A stretch of 64,000 bases of DNA from Clostridia bacterium. GTDB taxonomy: Bacteria > Bacillota > Clostridia > Oscillospirales > CAG-382. The stretch is taken from assembly GCA_017399965.1 (NCBI GenBank), contig JAFQAP010000021.1:1-64000 (forward strand), in the 5' to 3' direction. Numbering within the stretch: position 1 is the first letter of the stretch; each line of letters starts with the position of its first letter. The position numbers were made by a program, and so were the translations under genes. Positions 1 to 6,681 of the stretch are shown here, in pieces. The notes under the pieces were generated by a model. It was not told where the DNA came from, did no database searches, and was given only the letters and a program-made list of their open reading frames with translations.

Positions 1-135
1 AAATCCAACTTCGTTGGGTGAAATTCGCCTCGACGGCGAGTGGGTGGATTTAATTTCATCTGAGGCAAAGCCGAAGATTTCATCAGCGTTAGCTGATTTC
101 ACCCTTGCATCAGCAAGGATTTCATTTATGCAAGG
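1..135. repeat. cluster of short hairpins at left edge
   Basis: This non-coding stretch is a run of small stem-loops separated by TTTCATC/TTTCAC-like spacers. Visible stems include CCAAC/GTTGG, TCGCC/GGCGA, ATCAGC/GCTGAT and CCTTGC/GCAAGG. An outer pair CCCTTGCAT/ATGCAAGGG closes the last group, and AAATCCA pairs with TGGATTT around the first. No reading frame with a ribosome site is present. Similar spacer-and-hairpin arrays are common between genes in gut Clostridia; that comparison is from memory. Confidence 0.6.
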
Positions 136-186
136 GTTCGATTCACGTACAAAAATGCCAAAAATATCTTTTTGTAGCCCATAGCC

Positions 187-221
187 AAAAAGAAAAGTCG
201 CGTCAGCGGCTTTTTCTTTTT
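187..221. terminator. hairpin with A and T tracts, possible bidirectional terminator
   Basis: AAAAAGAAAAG and GTCGC pair with GCGGC and the following TTTTTCTTTTT around a GTCA loop. It would terminate transcription entering from either side. The gene it serves would lie left of the window. Confidence 0.5.
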
Positions 222-345
222 GTTCTCTTCACTCTTCTCTCTTCGTTCTTCTCTCTTCTCTGAAAACGGCGCGACTTTTCCGGATAAAAGATAAGAGAGA
301 AAAGATAAGAGAATCGGTAGTTTTGCTCCGCAAAGCGGATTTTGT
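222..345. repeat. F4 hairpin with TCTCTTC simple-repeat arms
   Basis: Runs of TTCTCTCTTC on the left are matched by AGATAAGAGAGAA runs on the right. They are followed by the F4-type core GGTAGTTTTGC-tcc-GCAAAGC. This is the first F4 copy; no gene is visible in it. Confidence 0.55.
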
Positions 346-347
346 GA

Positions 348-602
348 CCATACGATGTATTATATATAGGAAGAGTACACCCCGAACTTGTTAGAGAAGT
401 CGGAACATTAAGAGCTTACTCAAGCGGTCGCTATGCTATGCGTACTGTTCCGGGCGGCTGAACCGCCGGTTGCGGAAGTTATTATATGCTTAAAAAAGAC
501 GGGCGGTTTTCGGATGGGTGTGATGCAAAAGTTTTTACTTTTTACGGCAAAACTCCGCATAATTTTGTAAAAAATATTGACAGATTGTTAAAAAAGTATT
601 AA
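348..602 (+). pseudogene. two short open frames, possible gene remnant
   Basis: Positions 348-461 read open for 37 codons up to a stop with no start codon or ribosome site (it contains the string SSGRYAMRTVPGG). A separate 38-codon ATG frame follows at 486-602 and ends KNIDRLLKKY. Neither is preceded by a convincing Shine-Dalgarno sequence. The pair could be the decayed 3' end of a larger gene; I do not recognise the family and assign no function. Confidence 0.25.
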
Positions 603-605
603 AAT
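577..605 (+). promoter_or_regulatory. sigma-A type promoter for the 639-857 gene
   Basis: TTGACA at 577-582, 17-bp spacer, TAAAAT at 600-605. It lies 33 bp upstream of the start codon. Confidence 0.7.
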
Positions 606-638
606 AACGTATACCAAATTAAAAAAGGAGTTTATATT

Positions 639-857
639 ATGAAAGTTAAGCGTTTCTTTCTTATTTTCTTCCTCGGTTGGATAGGCAGTATCATCATTAA
701 CCATTCCGGTCTTAAGCCCGAAGGCTACACCAGCAGAACCGGCGCATATTTCTGGCTCTCCGGTCTTACGCTCGGTATTTATCCCCTCGTTGCAATGATC
801 AACCAGTTTAAGTTCGACCCTGCAAAGGAAAAGAACATAGGTTATAAAAAGGACTAA
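639..857 (+). CDS. small two-helix membrane protein of unknown function
   Basis: A 72-residue protein with an AGGAG ribosome site 8 bp before ATG. Two hydrophobic segments are visible, FFLIFFLGWIGSIII near residues 6-20 and FWLSGLTLGIYPLVAMI near 38-54, joined by a short polar loop. The tail is lysine-rich, so a hairpin-like inner-membrane topology is likely. It has its own promoter and a terminator directly behind it, so it is monocistronic. I do not recognise a characterised family; it resembles conserved small Clostridia membrane proteins of unknown role. Confidence 0.75.
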   Translation: MKVKRFFLIFFLGWIGSIIINHSGLKPEGYTSRTGAYFWLSGLTLGIYPLVAMINQFKFDPAKEKNIGYKKD

Positions 858-870
858 TAACATATAGTAA

Positions 871-896
871 AATCCGCCGAAAAGGCGGATTTTTTT
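871..896. terminator. bidirectional terminator between convergent genes
   Basis: AATCCGCC/GGCGGATT stem with a GAAAA loop followed by a T tract. It ends the 639-857 transcript. The minus-strand regulator's stop codon at 895-897 overlaps its T tract. Confidence 0.8.
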
Positions 897-1140
897 AATG
901 CGACGGTTTTTCTTCCTCATCAAATCTTGTTTCGAGCAAAACGCTGGGATAAATGCCGAAATTATACCACACCGCCAAAAGAACGTTTGCTTTTAGTCTT
1001 GGCGGATAAACGCCGTTTTCCATTTTATTTAAACTGCCTACACCGATACCCAGCAGTTTTGCCATTTGCTTTTTGGATAGTTTTAAACTCTTTCTCAACC
1101 ATTTTAAATTGCGCATTAAATTTTCAATAGATTTATCCAT
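895..1140 (-). CDS. XRE-type helix-turn-helix regulator
   Basis: The start was set at the ATG at 1140, which has an AGGAG site 6 bp upstream; the frame extends further without support. The 81-residue protein contains a helix-turn-helix of the phage-repressor/XRE type around residues 14-45 (LRKSLKLSKKQMAKLLGIG followed by SLNKMENG). It ends in an acidic, lysine-containing tail. It is divergent from a second XRE protein at 1252, and a 21-bp palindrome sits exactly in its promoter spacer, so autorepression or mutual control is the natural reading. Its wider targets cannot be told from sequence. Confidence 0.75.
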   Translation of the reverse strand: MDKSIENLMRNLKWLRKSLKLSKKQMAKLLGIGVGSLNKMENGVYPPRLKANVLLAVWYNFGIYPSVLLETRFDEEEKPSH

Positions 1141-1171
1141 ATCTTCTCCTTGCTGTTTTGATAACGAGCAT

Positions 1172-1226
1172 ATTTTACACCTAATAGGTGTAAATGTCAA
1201 TACATCTTTTAGATGTAGTGTAAAAT
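1172..1226. promoter_or_regulatory. divergent promoters with two palindromic operators
   Basis: The leftward promoter reads TTGACA (1200-1195), 17 bp, TAAAAT (1177-1172). Its spacer is filled by the palindrome TTACACCT-N3-AGGTGTAA (1175-1193, extendable by one base on each side). A second palindrome, TACATCT-N3-AGATGTA (1201-1217), lies just upstream of a TAAAAT (1221-1226) that fits the rightward gene at 1252; its -35 is weak. Centre-to-centre distance is 25 bp. Confidence 0.75.
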
Positions 1227-1251
1227 ATGACCGTTTGAAAGGAGCGGTGTT

Positions 1252-1461
1252 ATGAACAGAATACGGGCATTGCGGGAAGACAGAGATCTGAGCCAAGAAA
1301 CTGTGGCAAAGATAATTAAGACCACGCAGCAGCAATACAGCAAAATTGAAACGGGCAAAGCGGACATAAGCGGCGAAAAGCTTAAGCTGCTGGCGATATT
1401 TTATAACATTTCCGTAGATTATATATTGGGGCTTACGGACGAGCCGAGAAAATTAAAATAG
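1252..1461 (+). CDS. XRE-family transcriptional regulator
   Basis: A 69-residue, single-domain helix-turn-helix protein. IRALREDRDLSQETVAKI and TQQQYSKIETGKADI give the two DNA-reading helices, and LAIFYNISVDYILGLTD is the family's usual last helix with its YILGLTD-type end. A GAAAGGAG site precedes the ATG. It is divergent from the regulator at 895-1140 across a two-operator region. No partner toxin is visible nearby, so a simple two-regulator switch is more likely than a toxin-antitoxin pair. Confidence 0.85.
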   Translation: MNRIRALREDRDLSQETVAKIIKTTQQQYSKIETGKADISGEKLKLLAIFYNISVDYILGLTDEPRKLK

Positions 1462-1595
1462 ATGTAATATCAACAGCGACAAAGCGCAAACATTTATTGC
1501 ATTTTGTTTTTATATTAAAAGCATACATGTTTGTGCTAAAAACAAAGCGAGCTTAATCTTGCGTGGAAAGCTCACAGGAATTAAAGTATGCAGAA

Positions 1596-1631
1596 ACACA
1601 ATTTGTGTAAAGGTAAACCACTGGTTTACCT
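1596..1631. promoter_or_regulatory. two palindromes upstream of the membrane-linked XRE gene
   Basis: ACACAA-T-TTGTGT (1596-1608) is followed by a perfect palindrome with 10-bp arms AGGTAAACCA/TGGTTTACCT around a single C (1611-1631). They lie 80-115 bp before the ATG at 1711. Lacking a T tract, they look like operators rather than a terminator. The rest of 1462-1710 shows nothing further. Confidence 0.55.
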
Positions 1632-1710
1632 AATTCCACCTAGTTTCGGTTGAAAATCTTCGGAAAAACTGTTACTCTATCAACACAAAAAACAAAAAGG
1701 AGCTCTGTAT

Positions 1711-2964
1711 ATGGAAAATAATTCTATGGGAAAACTTATCCAAAGTCTTCGGAAAGAAAAAGGATTAACGCAAAAGCAGTTAGCCGATAAATTGAACATT
1801 ACCGACAAGGCCGTATCAAAATGGGAGAGAAACGTTGCTTGCCCTGACATCTCCTTGCTTCCAAAATTATCAGAAATACTTGGAGTATCCGTCAACGATT
1901 TATTAAATGTAAATACATATTCAGAAGAATACGCCGAAAAGGACATTGGAGTTAATGCGCCAGACAATAATATAACCGACGAGGACTTTGAAGAAGCGAA
2001 AGAACAAGAATATCAACAATGCTTTTCCAATTTTGTAATGCCTTTGGTTTTTTCAGGTATAGCTTTCATTGTTGTAGTGTTCTTGTTTTCGGCAATGCAT
2101 TCCGATTTATCTACTGAATTTTCTTTTAGCTGGCTTGGAACGGTCGCTTTTGCAGGATTTTGTTTCTCAGGAATTCCGAGTGGATGGAAAATCACAAGCA
2201 AGTGGTTTGACGGGTGGGTCATCGTAGGAATCGGTGCTATTTTTGTTCTAATACTTCGTGTTATACTTGCTTGTATTATCGGTTGGATAGCGCTGCCTAT
2301 ACAGTTGTCACAAAAAGCGGCGGCGTGTTATTCGGCAGCGAAGTTTGTGAAAAATCGGACAAGCGCAAAAACGACGTCAGCATTACTCCTTGCGATTTTA
2401 ATTTATCTAGCCGTGCTTGGCACTTCAATTGTTGCGGTTGGTTGCAACGCATTTTTTGAAAGTATCAAAAGCGGCGAGGAATCTGACTCCTCACCCAAAG
2501 AAGCACTTATAACAGCAGCGGATGTTGTAAACGAACCCGATATACTGTTTGCTATTTCTCAAGACTCGTTAAACAAAATGTTAGCAGACGAAAGTGACAG
2601 CCTTGATTGCGGCTGGAAAATTACAACCTCATCAAAGATCCACGGTGTGTTTTTTGCACAAGCTATAGACCCAAGCAATCCATCATATGTTTCGTCAAAA
2701 CACATCTATCTTTATAATGCGGTTTTTGTGATTAGCGGTTACTATGTCGAAGAAGGCAGTGGAATATCTCTCAATGCTTGGGAAATACATATCGATATAT
2801 ATCCTAATTTTAAATTTAACGAAAAAAATGAATTAATATATAACGAAGACAAAGCATACGTAAAAAGCATCAGAGCAAACTCTATAGAGGAAGCTTTTGA
2901 AATAATGCACGGTAGCTATTCAAACATGACTTTTACAGACATTTCTGCGAAACAACAAAATTAA
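1711..2964 (+). CDS. XRE helix-turn-helix protein fused to a membrane and C-terminal sensor-like region
   Basis: A 417-residue protein with an AAGGAGC site before ATG. Residues 5-70 form a canonical XRE domain (LRKEKGLTQKQLADKL, ITDKAVSKWERNVACPD, LSEILGVSVNDLLN). After an acidic linker come about four hydrophobic segments between residues 108 and 250. A soluble tail of about 160 residues follows, with no family I recognise. The layout suggests a membrane-tethered regulator whose extracytoplasmic part could sense something. Base composition is more AT-rich than the pyr operon, which may indicate transfer; this is weak evidence. Confidence 0.75.
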   Translation: MENNSMGKLIQSLRKEKGLTQKQLADKLNITDKAVSKWERNVACPDISLLPKLSEILGVSVNDLLNVNTYSEEYAEKDIGVNAPDNNITDEDFEEAKEQEYQQCFSNFVMPLVFSGIAFIVVVFLFSAMHSDLSTEFSFSWLGTVAFAGFCFSGIPSGWKITSKWFDGWVIVGIGAIFVLILRVILACIIGWIALPIQLSQKAAACYSAAKFVKNRTSAKTTSALLLAILIYLAVLGTSIVAVGCNAFFESIKSGEESDSSPKEALITAADVVNEPDILFAISQDSLNKMLADESDSLDCGWKITTSSKIHGVFFAQAIDPSNPSYVSSKHIYLYNAVFVISGYYVEEGSGISLNAWEIHIDIYPNFKFNEKNELIYNEDKAYVKSIRANSIEEAFEIMHGSYSNMTFTDISAKQQN

Positions 2965-3079
2965 ACTTTCAACCCAGTCTCTTAAAAAAGAGGCGGTTAT
3001 TCTTGCATTTTGTTTTTGTTTGTATTAAAATATGTGTTCGTATTAAAATATATCAAAATGTGTTTTTCGGAGAAAAAAT

Positions 3080-4669
3080 ATGAAAAACAGAAAGCGGATA
3101 AAACGAAGAATTATAAATTTAATAATGCCTGCTTTGGTATTCGGCTCCCTTACGGGCGTGATGACTGCATCTGTGGTTATGATATACAAATTCTGCGCAG
3201 GAAAGATAATACACTTTTCCGAAAGCGCATACGGATTTATGCGAGCGAACCTTTGGGCTGTCCTTCCCGCTTTGGCTGTAGTTGCCGCGGCGGCGTATCT
3301 TTACAAAGCCGTGCTTACCAAATATCCAAACGTGCGGGGCGGAGGAATACCCACCTCCATTGCCCTGATGCGGGGAATAATATCATTCCGCTGGGCGGTA
3401 AATCTTGTATGGGTATTTATACTTTCCCTGGTCTCCTTCTTTATCGGTGTACCCTTGGGCAACGAAGGACCTTCGGTGCAGATGGGAACCGCGGCGGGAA
3501 AAGGAGTTATTGATGTTTTTGCGAAAAAACAAAAAGCCTATTCCCGTTACGCCATGACAGGCGGTGCCTGCGCGGGATTTTCCGTGGCGACGGGTGCGCC
3601 GATTTCCGGCATGATGTTTGCGGTGGAGGAAGCCCACCACAGAATTTCACCTATGATAATAATGGTTTCTGCCGTTTCCGTGCTTTCCGCTTCCCTTACG
3701 GCATCCCTGCTTTCCCCTCTGCTGGGAGTGAGCACAAGCCTTTTCGCCTTTGAAGAAACGCTTTTGGCGCTTTCCCTTAAAGATATGTGGATCCCCCTTA
3801 CGGTGGGAATAGTTTTGGGCGCGTTTGCTGCGGCGTTTTTGAAATCCTATGAATATATAAACCGTTTTTCCAAAGCTTTGTCTGCAAAAATGCCCTTTTA
3901 TCTGCGGATGGCAGTAATACTTACGGTCACGTTGGCTGCGGGTGTTCTTTCCTATGACCTTATATCCACGGGACACGAGCTTACTTTGAGTCTGTTTAAA
4001 ATAGATAAAAGCATACTTTTGCTGTTTGGAATACTGCTTGTGAGATGGTTTTTGACCCTTTTTGCCAACACCGGCGGTGTGACGGGAGGAATTTTCCTTC
4101 CTATTATAGCATTGGGTGCGGTGGTGAGCAGTATTCTGGGAAATATCTGCGTAAAGCATTTCGGGCTTGACGAAAGTTATTACACCGTGATTCTGGCGCT
4201 GGGAATATGCGCCTGCATTTCCGGTATGATGAAAATGCCTCTTACCGCCGTATTTTTCGGGGTGGAAGCGCTTTCCTGCTATGAAAATATCATTCCCGTT
4301 ATAATTGTTTCCGCGGCGGCGTATTCCATAACCGAGGTGCTGGGGCTCAGCTCCATTAACGACAGCGTTATCGAGGCGCGCAACGAGGAAATATTCCAAA
4401 ACAAGCATCCCGTGGTTAAGGATACCCACGTTACCGTGGCGGAAGGCTCTTTCGCCGTGGGCAAGCAGGTGCGGGATATTTTCTGGCCAAACAATCTGTT
4501 TGTTCTTTCGGTAAACCACGGGGAGAAAAGCGGTTCCCGCGTGGACGAGCACGGCGAAAACCATATCCACCCGGGAGATGTTCTCCACGTGCGGTATTCC
4601 ACATCCGATGTGGAGGCGACGGAGGATGAATTGTGGGCAATAGTCGGCGAGCAGACCGGAACTGTCTAA
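3080..4669 (+). CDS. ClC-family chloride channel/antiporter with C-terminal TrkA_C domain
   Basis: A 529-residue integral membrane protein of the ClC family, which moves chloride (often in exchange for protons) across the cytoplasmic membrane. The family signatures are present in order: GGGIP near residue 93 (usually GSGIP), GNEGPSVQMG near 128 carrying the gating glutamate, and GGIFLP near 335. About 10-12 hydrophobic helices are visible. The last 75 residues (VTVAEGSFAVGKQVRDI onward) look like a TrkA_C/RCK_C ligand-binding domain, suggesting control by a small molecule. The gene stands alone with its own terminator. Confidence 0.9.
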   Translation: MKNRKRIKRRIINLIMPALVFGSLTGVMTASVVMIYKFCAGKIIHFSESAYGFMRANLWAVLPALAVVAAAAYLYKAVLTKYPNVRGGGIPTSIALMRGIISFRWAVNLVWVFILSLVSFFIGVPLGNEGPSVQMGTAAGKGVIDVFAKKQKAYSRYAMTGGACAGFSVATGAPISGMMFAVEEAHHRISPMIIMVSAVSVLSASLTASLLSPLLGVSTSLFAFEETLLALSLKDMWIPLTVGIVLGAFAAAFLKSYEYINRFSKALSAKMPFYLRMAVILTVTLAAGVLSYDLISTGHELTLSLFKIDKSILLLFGILLVRWFLTLFANTGGVTGGIFLPIIALGAVVSSILGNICVKHFGLDESYYTVILALGICACISGMMKMPLTAVFFGVEALSCYENIIPVIIVSAAAYSITEVLGLSSINDSVIEARNEEIFQNKHPVVKDTHVTVAEGSFAVGKQVRDIFWPNNLFVLSVNHGEKSGSRVDEHGENHIHPGDVLHVRYSTSDVEATEDELWAIVGEQTGTV

Positions 4670-4878
4670 ACTTTGCAGATCGAAACGCAAAAAATATATA
4701 CCGTAATTATAAATGCGAGAGATTGTATTTTATCTCTCGCATTGTTGTTTTTTATTATGTAGGAATTTGTAAAAACAAATTCCTTTTTATTTTGCGTTTC
4801 TATAAATTTTTACTTCGCTAGCTGTAGATTACTACAGCACGCTCGTAAAAATTCATTCTGCTTTGTTTATACAGTTCC
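4658..4878 (+). repeat. F2 element; left arm contains the ClC stop codon
   Basis: The left arm starts GGAACTGTCTAAAC, whose middle is the last codons and stop of the ClC gene. The right arm ends GTTTATACAGTTCC, the inverse of it with one mismatch. Further in, TTTGCAGA faces TCTGCTTT. Inside lie GAAACGCAAAAA, a terminator (4711-4750), a hairpin AGGAATTTG/CAAATTCCT (4761-4784), TTTTGCGTTT, and a terminal hairpin AATTTTTAC/GTAAAAATT (4805-4853) enclosing CTGTAG-ATTA-CTACAG. Confidence 0.7.
4711..4750 (+). terminator. terminator of the ClC gene
   Basis: Twelve-bp stem AATGCGAGAGAT/ATCTCTCGCATT with an 8-nt loop, followed by GTTGTTTTTT. It sits inside the F2 element. Confidence 0.8.
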
Positions 4879-4903
4879 TTGCCAAAATCAGACTTTTAGT
4901 TCT

Positions 4904-5071
4904 ACAGACGGGAGTTTCCTGCGAACAGTTTGCGGGACGTCGGGGACGACGTCCCCTACAATTACAGACGGAAGTCCCGTGCGTACGGTTTGCGGACGGT
5001 CGGGGACGCCCGTCCCTACGGTTTGCAAAAAGCCGCGGCAACCACGTAGGGCGGGGGTTCAACTCCCGCCG
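4904..5071. repeat. F3 hairpins in a 60-bp tandem repeat
   Basis: Two 60-bp direct units (4904-4963 and 4964-5023) both begin ACAGACGG. Each carries a reverse-oriented GTAGGG...CCG hairpin; the first has stem GGGACGTCG/CGACGTCCC. A third, forward F3 hairpin lies at 5045-5071 with stem GGCGGG/CCCGCC. No gene is visible. Confidence 0.65.
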
Positions 5072-5082
5072 TTTTAAAATTA

Positions 5083-5166
5083 TAATTGTTTTTTGCCCCG
5101 CAAAAAAACTACCGAAATTCCTCATTCCTCATTCCTCATTTCTCGTTCTTAGTTCCTCGTTGCGGG
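5083..5166. repeat. F4 hairpin with CCTCATT arms
   Basis: Core GTTTTTTGC-ccc-GCAAAAAAAC followed by ACTACCG and four slippery TTCCTCAT/TTTCTCGT units. It leads directly into the tandem F1 copies. Confidence 0.6.
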
Positions 5167-5168
5167 TT

Positions 5169-5237
5169 CCCCGAAAACGCTATGCGTTTTTGGGGTGGGT
5201 TGCCGGGGTTCCCCGAAAACGCTATGCGTTTTTGGGG
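5169..5237 (+). repeat. tandem pair of F1 hairpins
   Basis: Two identical 27-bp hairpins, CCCCGAAAACGC-TAT-GCGTTTTTGGGG (arms shown separately), at 5169-5195 and 5211-5237. The repeat unit is 42 bp including GGGGT flanks. The same 42-bp pairing recurs at 17438-17506. Confidence 0.8.
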
Positions 5238-5270
5238 TGGGTTCCTCATTCCGAATTCCTCATTTTATTA

Positions 5271-5299
5271 TTGACAAATTCCCTTTGCTATGCTATAAT
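5271..5299 (+). promoter_or_regulatory. promoter of the pyrimidine operon
   Basis: Perfect consensus: TTGACA (5271-5276), 17-bp spacer, TATAAT (5294-5299). The start point would be near 5306, giving a leader of about 158 nt before pyrC. Confidence 0.85.
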
Positions 5300-5319
5300 A
5301 ACTCGAATTGGATCTTTAA

Positions 5320-5444
5320 GCCGATACGAGAGATCGGCAAGGTGCGTTTATAACGGTTTTTTGCGGGCGGGAAGCTTTATCTTTGCGCGCGCAAAAACAA
5401 GAAAAAGTATGCGTAATCCTTGCCGGCGGGCAAGGATTTTTTGT
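5320..5444 (+). promoter_or_regulatory. transcription attenuator in the pyr leader
   Basis: Three alternative structures can be drawn. (1) GCCGAT/ATCGGC (5320-5325/5333-5338) with a loop containing GAGAG. (2) An antiterminator pairing CGGCAAGG (5335-5342) with CCTTGCCG (5418-5425). (3) An intrinsic terminator AATCCTTGCC/GGCAAGGATT (5415-5424/5429-5438) followed by a T tract just before the pyrC ribosome site. Structure 1 blocks 2 and lets 3 form. This is the logic of PyrR-controlled pyr leaders, but the loop does not match the PyrR site exactly and no pyrR is in the window. Confidence 0.7.
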
Positions 5445-5463
5445 TGATTTGCGAGGGAATTTT

Positions 5464-6666
5464 ATGGAACTTAAAGCAAAGGTAATACCTTTTACACAAG
5501 AATACGCCATGAACGTACACCGCTTTTTTTCCGCGGTGGAGTATTCCCATTTTAACGACCAAAGATATATTGTTTTTCCCGGCTTTTGCGATGTGCACGT
5601 GCATTTTCGTGAGCCGGGTTTTTCTTACAAAGAAACTATAAAAACAGGCTCTATGGCGGCGGCGAGGGGCGGTTACACCGCAGTATGCACAATGCCTAAC
5701 CTTAATCCCGTGCCCGACAGCGCGGAAACACTTAAAAAACAGCTCGATATAATCAGAACAGACGCCTGCATTGACATTTTTCCCTACGGCGCAATAACAA
5801 AGCGGGAAATGGGAAAAGAGCTTTCCGATATGGAGGATATGGCGCGGGACGTTATTGCTTTTTCCGATGACGGCAGAGGCGTGCAATCCGACGATATGAT
5901 GCGGGAGGCAATGCTTAAAGCAAAAGCTATCGGAAAAATGATAGTTGCCCACTGCGAGGTAAACGACCTGCTGCGGGGCGGTTATATACACGACGGGGAA
6001 TACGCAAAAAAACACGGACACAAAGGCATTTGCAGCGAAAGCGAATGGAAGCAGATAGAAAGAGATATCGCTCTGGTGCGGGAAACGGGGTGCGCATACC
6101 ACGTATGCCACATATCCGCCAAGGAAAGCGTGGATTTAATACGCAAAGCCAAAGCCGAAGGTTTGGATATAACCTGCGAGACCGCGCCCCACTACCTTGT
6201 GCTTACGGACGCAGACCTTAAAGAAGAGGGCAGATTTAAAATGAACCCGCCCTTGCGCAGCGCGGAGGACAGACAAGCACTGCTGGAGGGAATTCTGGAC
6301 GGAACCATAGACTGTATCGCCACCGACCACGCTCCCCACAGCGAGCAAGAGAAATCGAGAGGACTTGAAAAAAGCCCCTTCGGTATTACGGGAATAGAGC
6401 TTGCGTTCCCCATTCTTTACACCCATCTGGTAAAAACGGGTATAATTTCCCTTGAAAAGCTGATAGAACTTATATGTATAAACCCCCGAAAGCGGTTTGG
6501 AATTACCGCTGACGCAGGCTTTACCGTATGGGATACGGAAAAAGCGTTTACGGTAAAAAAAGAAGACCTTGTTTCTATGGGAAAAGCCACTCCCTTTGAG
6601 GGAGAGATTCTGTACGGCGAATGTGTGCTTACAGTAAAAAACGGAAAAATTGTGTATAAGATATAA
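5464..6666 (+). CDS. pyrC: dihydroorotase
   Basis: A zinc amidohydrolase of 400 residues that closes carbamoyl-aspartate to dihydroorotate, the third step of pyrimidine synthesis. The metal motif DVHVHFREPG lies near residue 43. ETAPHYLVLTD and the later DHAPHS near residue 286 are further metal or catalytic positions typical of type I dihydroorotases. The start was set at ATG 5464, after GAGGG; an upstream extension would run through the attenuator terminator and is rejected. It is the first gene of the pyr operon, 15 bp before carB. Confidence 0.95.
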   Translation: MELKAKVIPFTQEYAMNVHRFFSAVEYSHFNDQRYIVFPGFCDVHVHFREPGFSYKETIKTGSMAAARGGYTAVCTMPNLNPVPDSAETLKKQLDIIRTDACIDIFPYGAITKREMGKELSDMEDMARDVIAFSDDGRGVQSDDMMREAMLKAKAIGKMIVAHCEVNDLLRGGYIHDGEYAKKHGHKGICSESEWKQIERDIALVRETGCAYHVCHISAKESVDLIRKAKAEGLDITCETAPHYLVLTDADLKEEGRFKMNPPLRSAEDRQALLEGILDGTIDCIATDHAPHSEQEKSRGLEKSPFGITGIELAFPILYTHLVKTGIISLEKLIELICINPRKRFGITADAGFTVWDTEKAFTVKKEDLVSMGKATPFEGEILYGECVLTVKNGKIVYKI

Positions 6667-6681
6667 CGGAGGATATAAAAA

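Noticed and set aside
5045..5071. Sequence resembling a tRNA T-arm (GGTTCAACTCC within a GC stem)
   Set aside because: No acceptor, D or anticodon arm surrounds it; the same string at 44171-44195 is part of the F3 hairpin family.
5383..5463. Upstream extension of pyrC
   Set aside because: It would translate through the attenuator terminator and lacks a ribosome site; homologues begin near the ATG at 5464.
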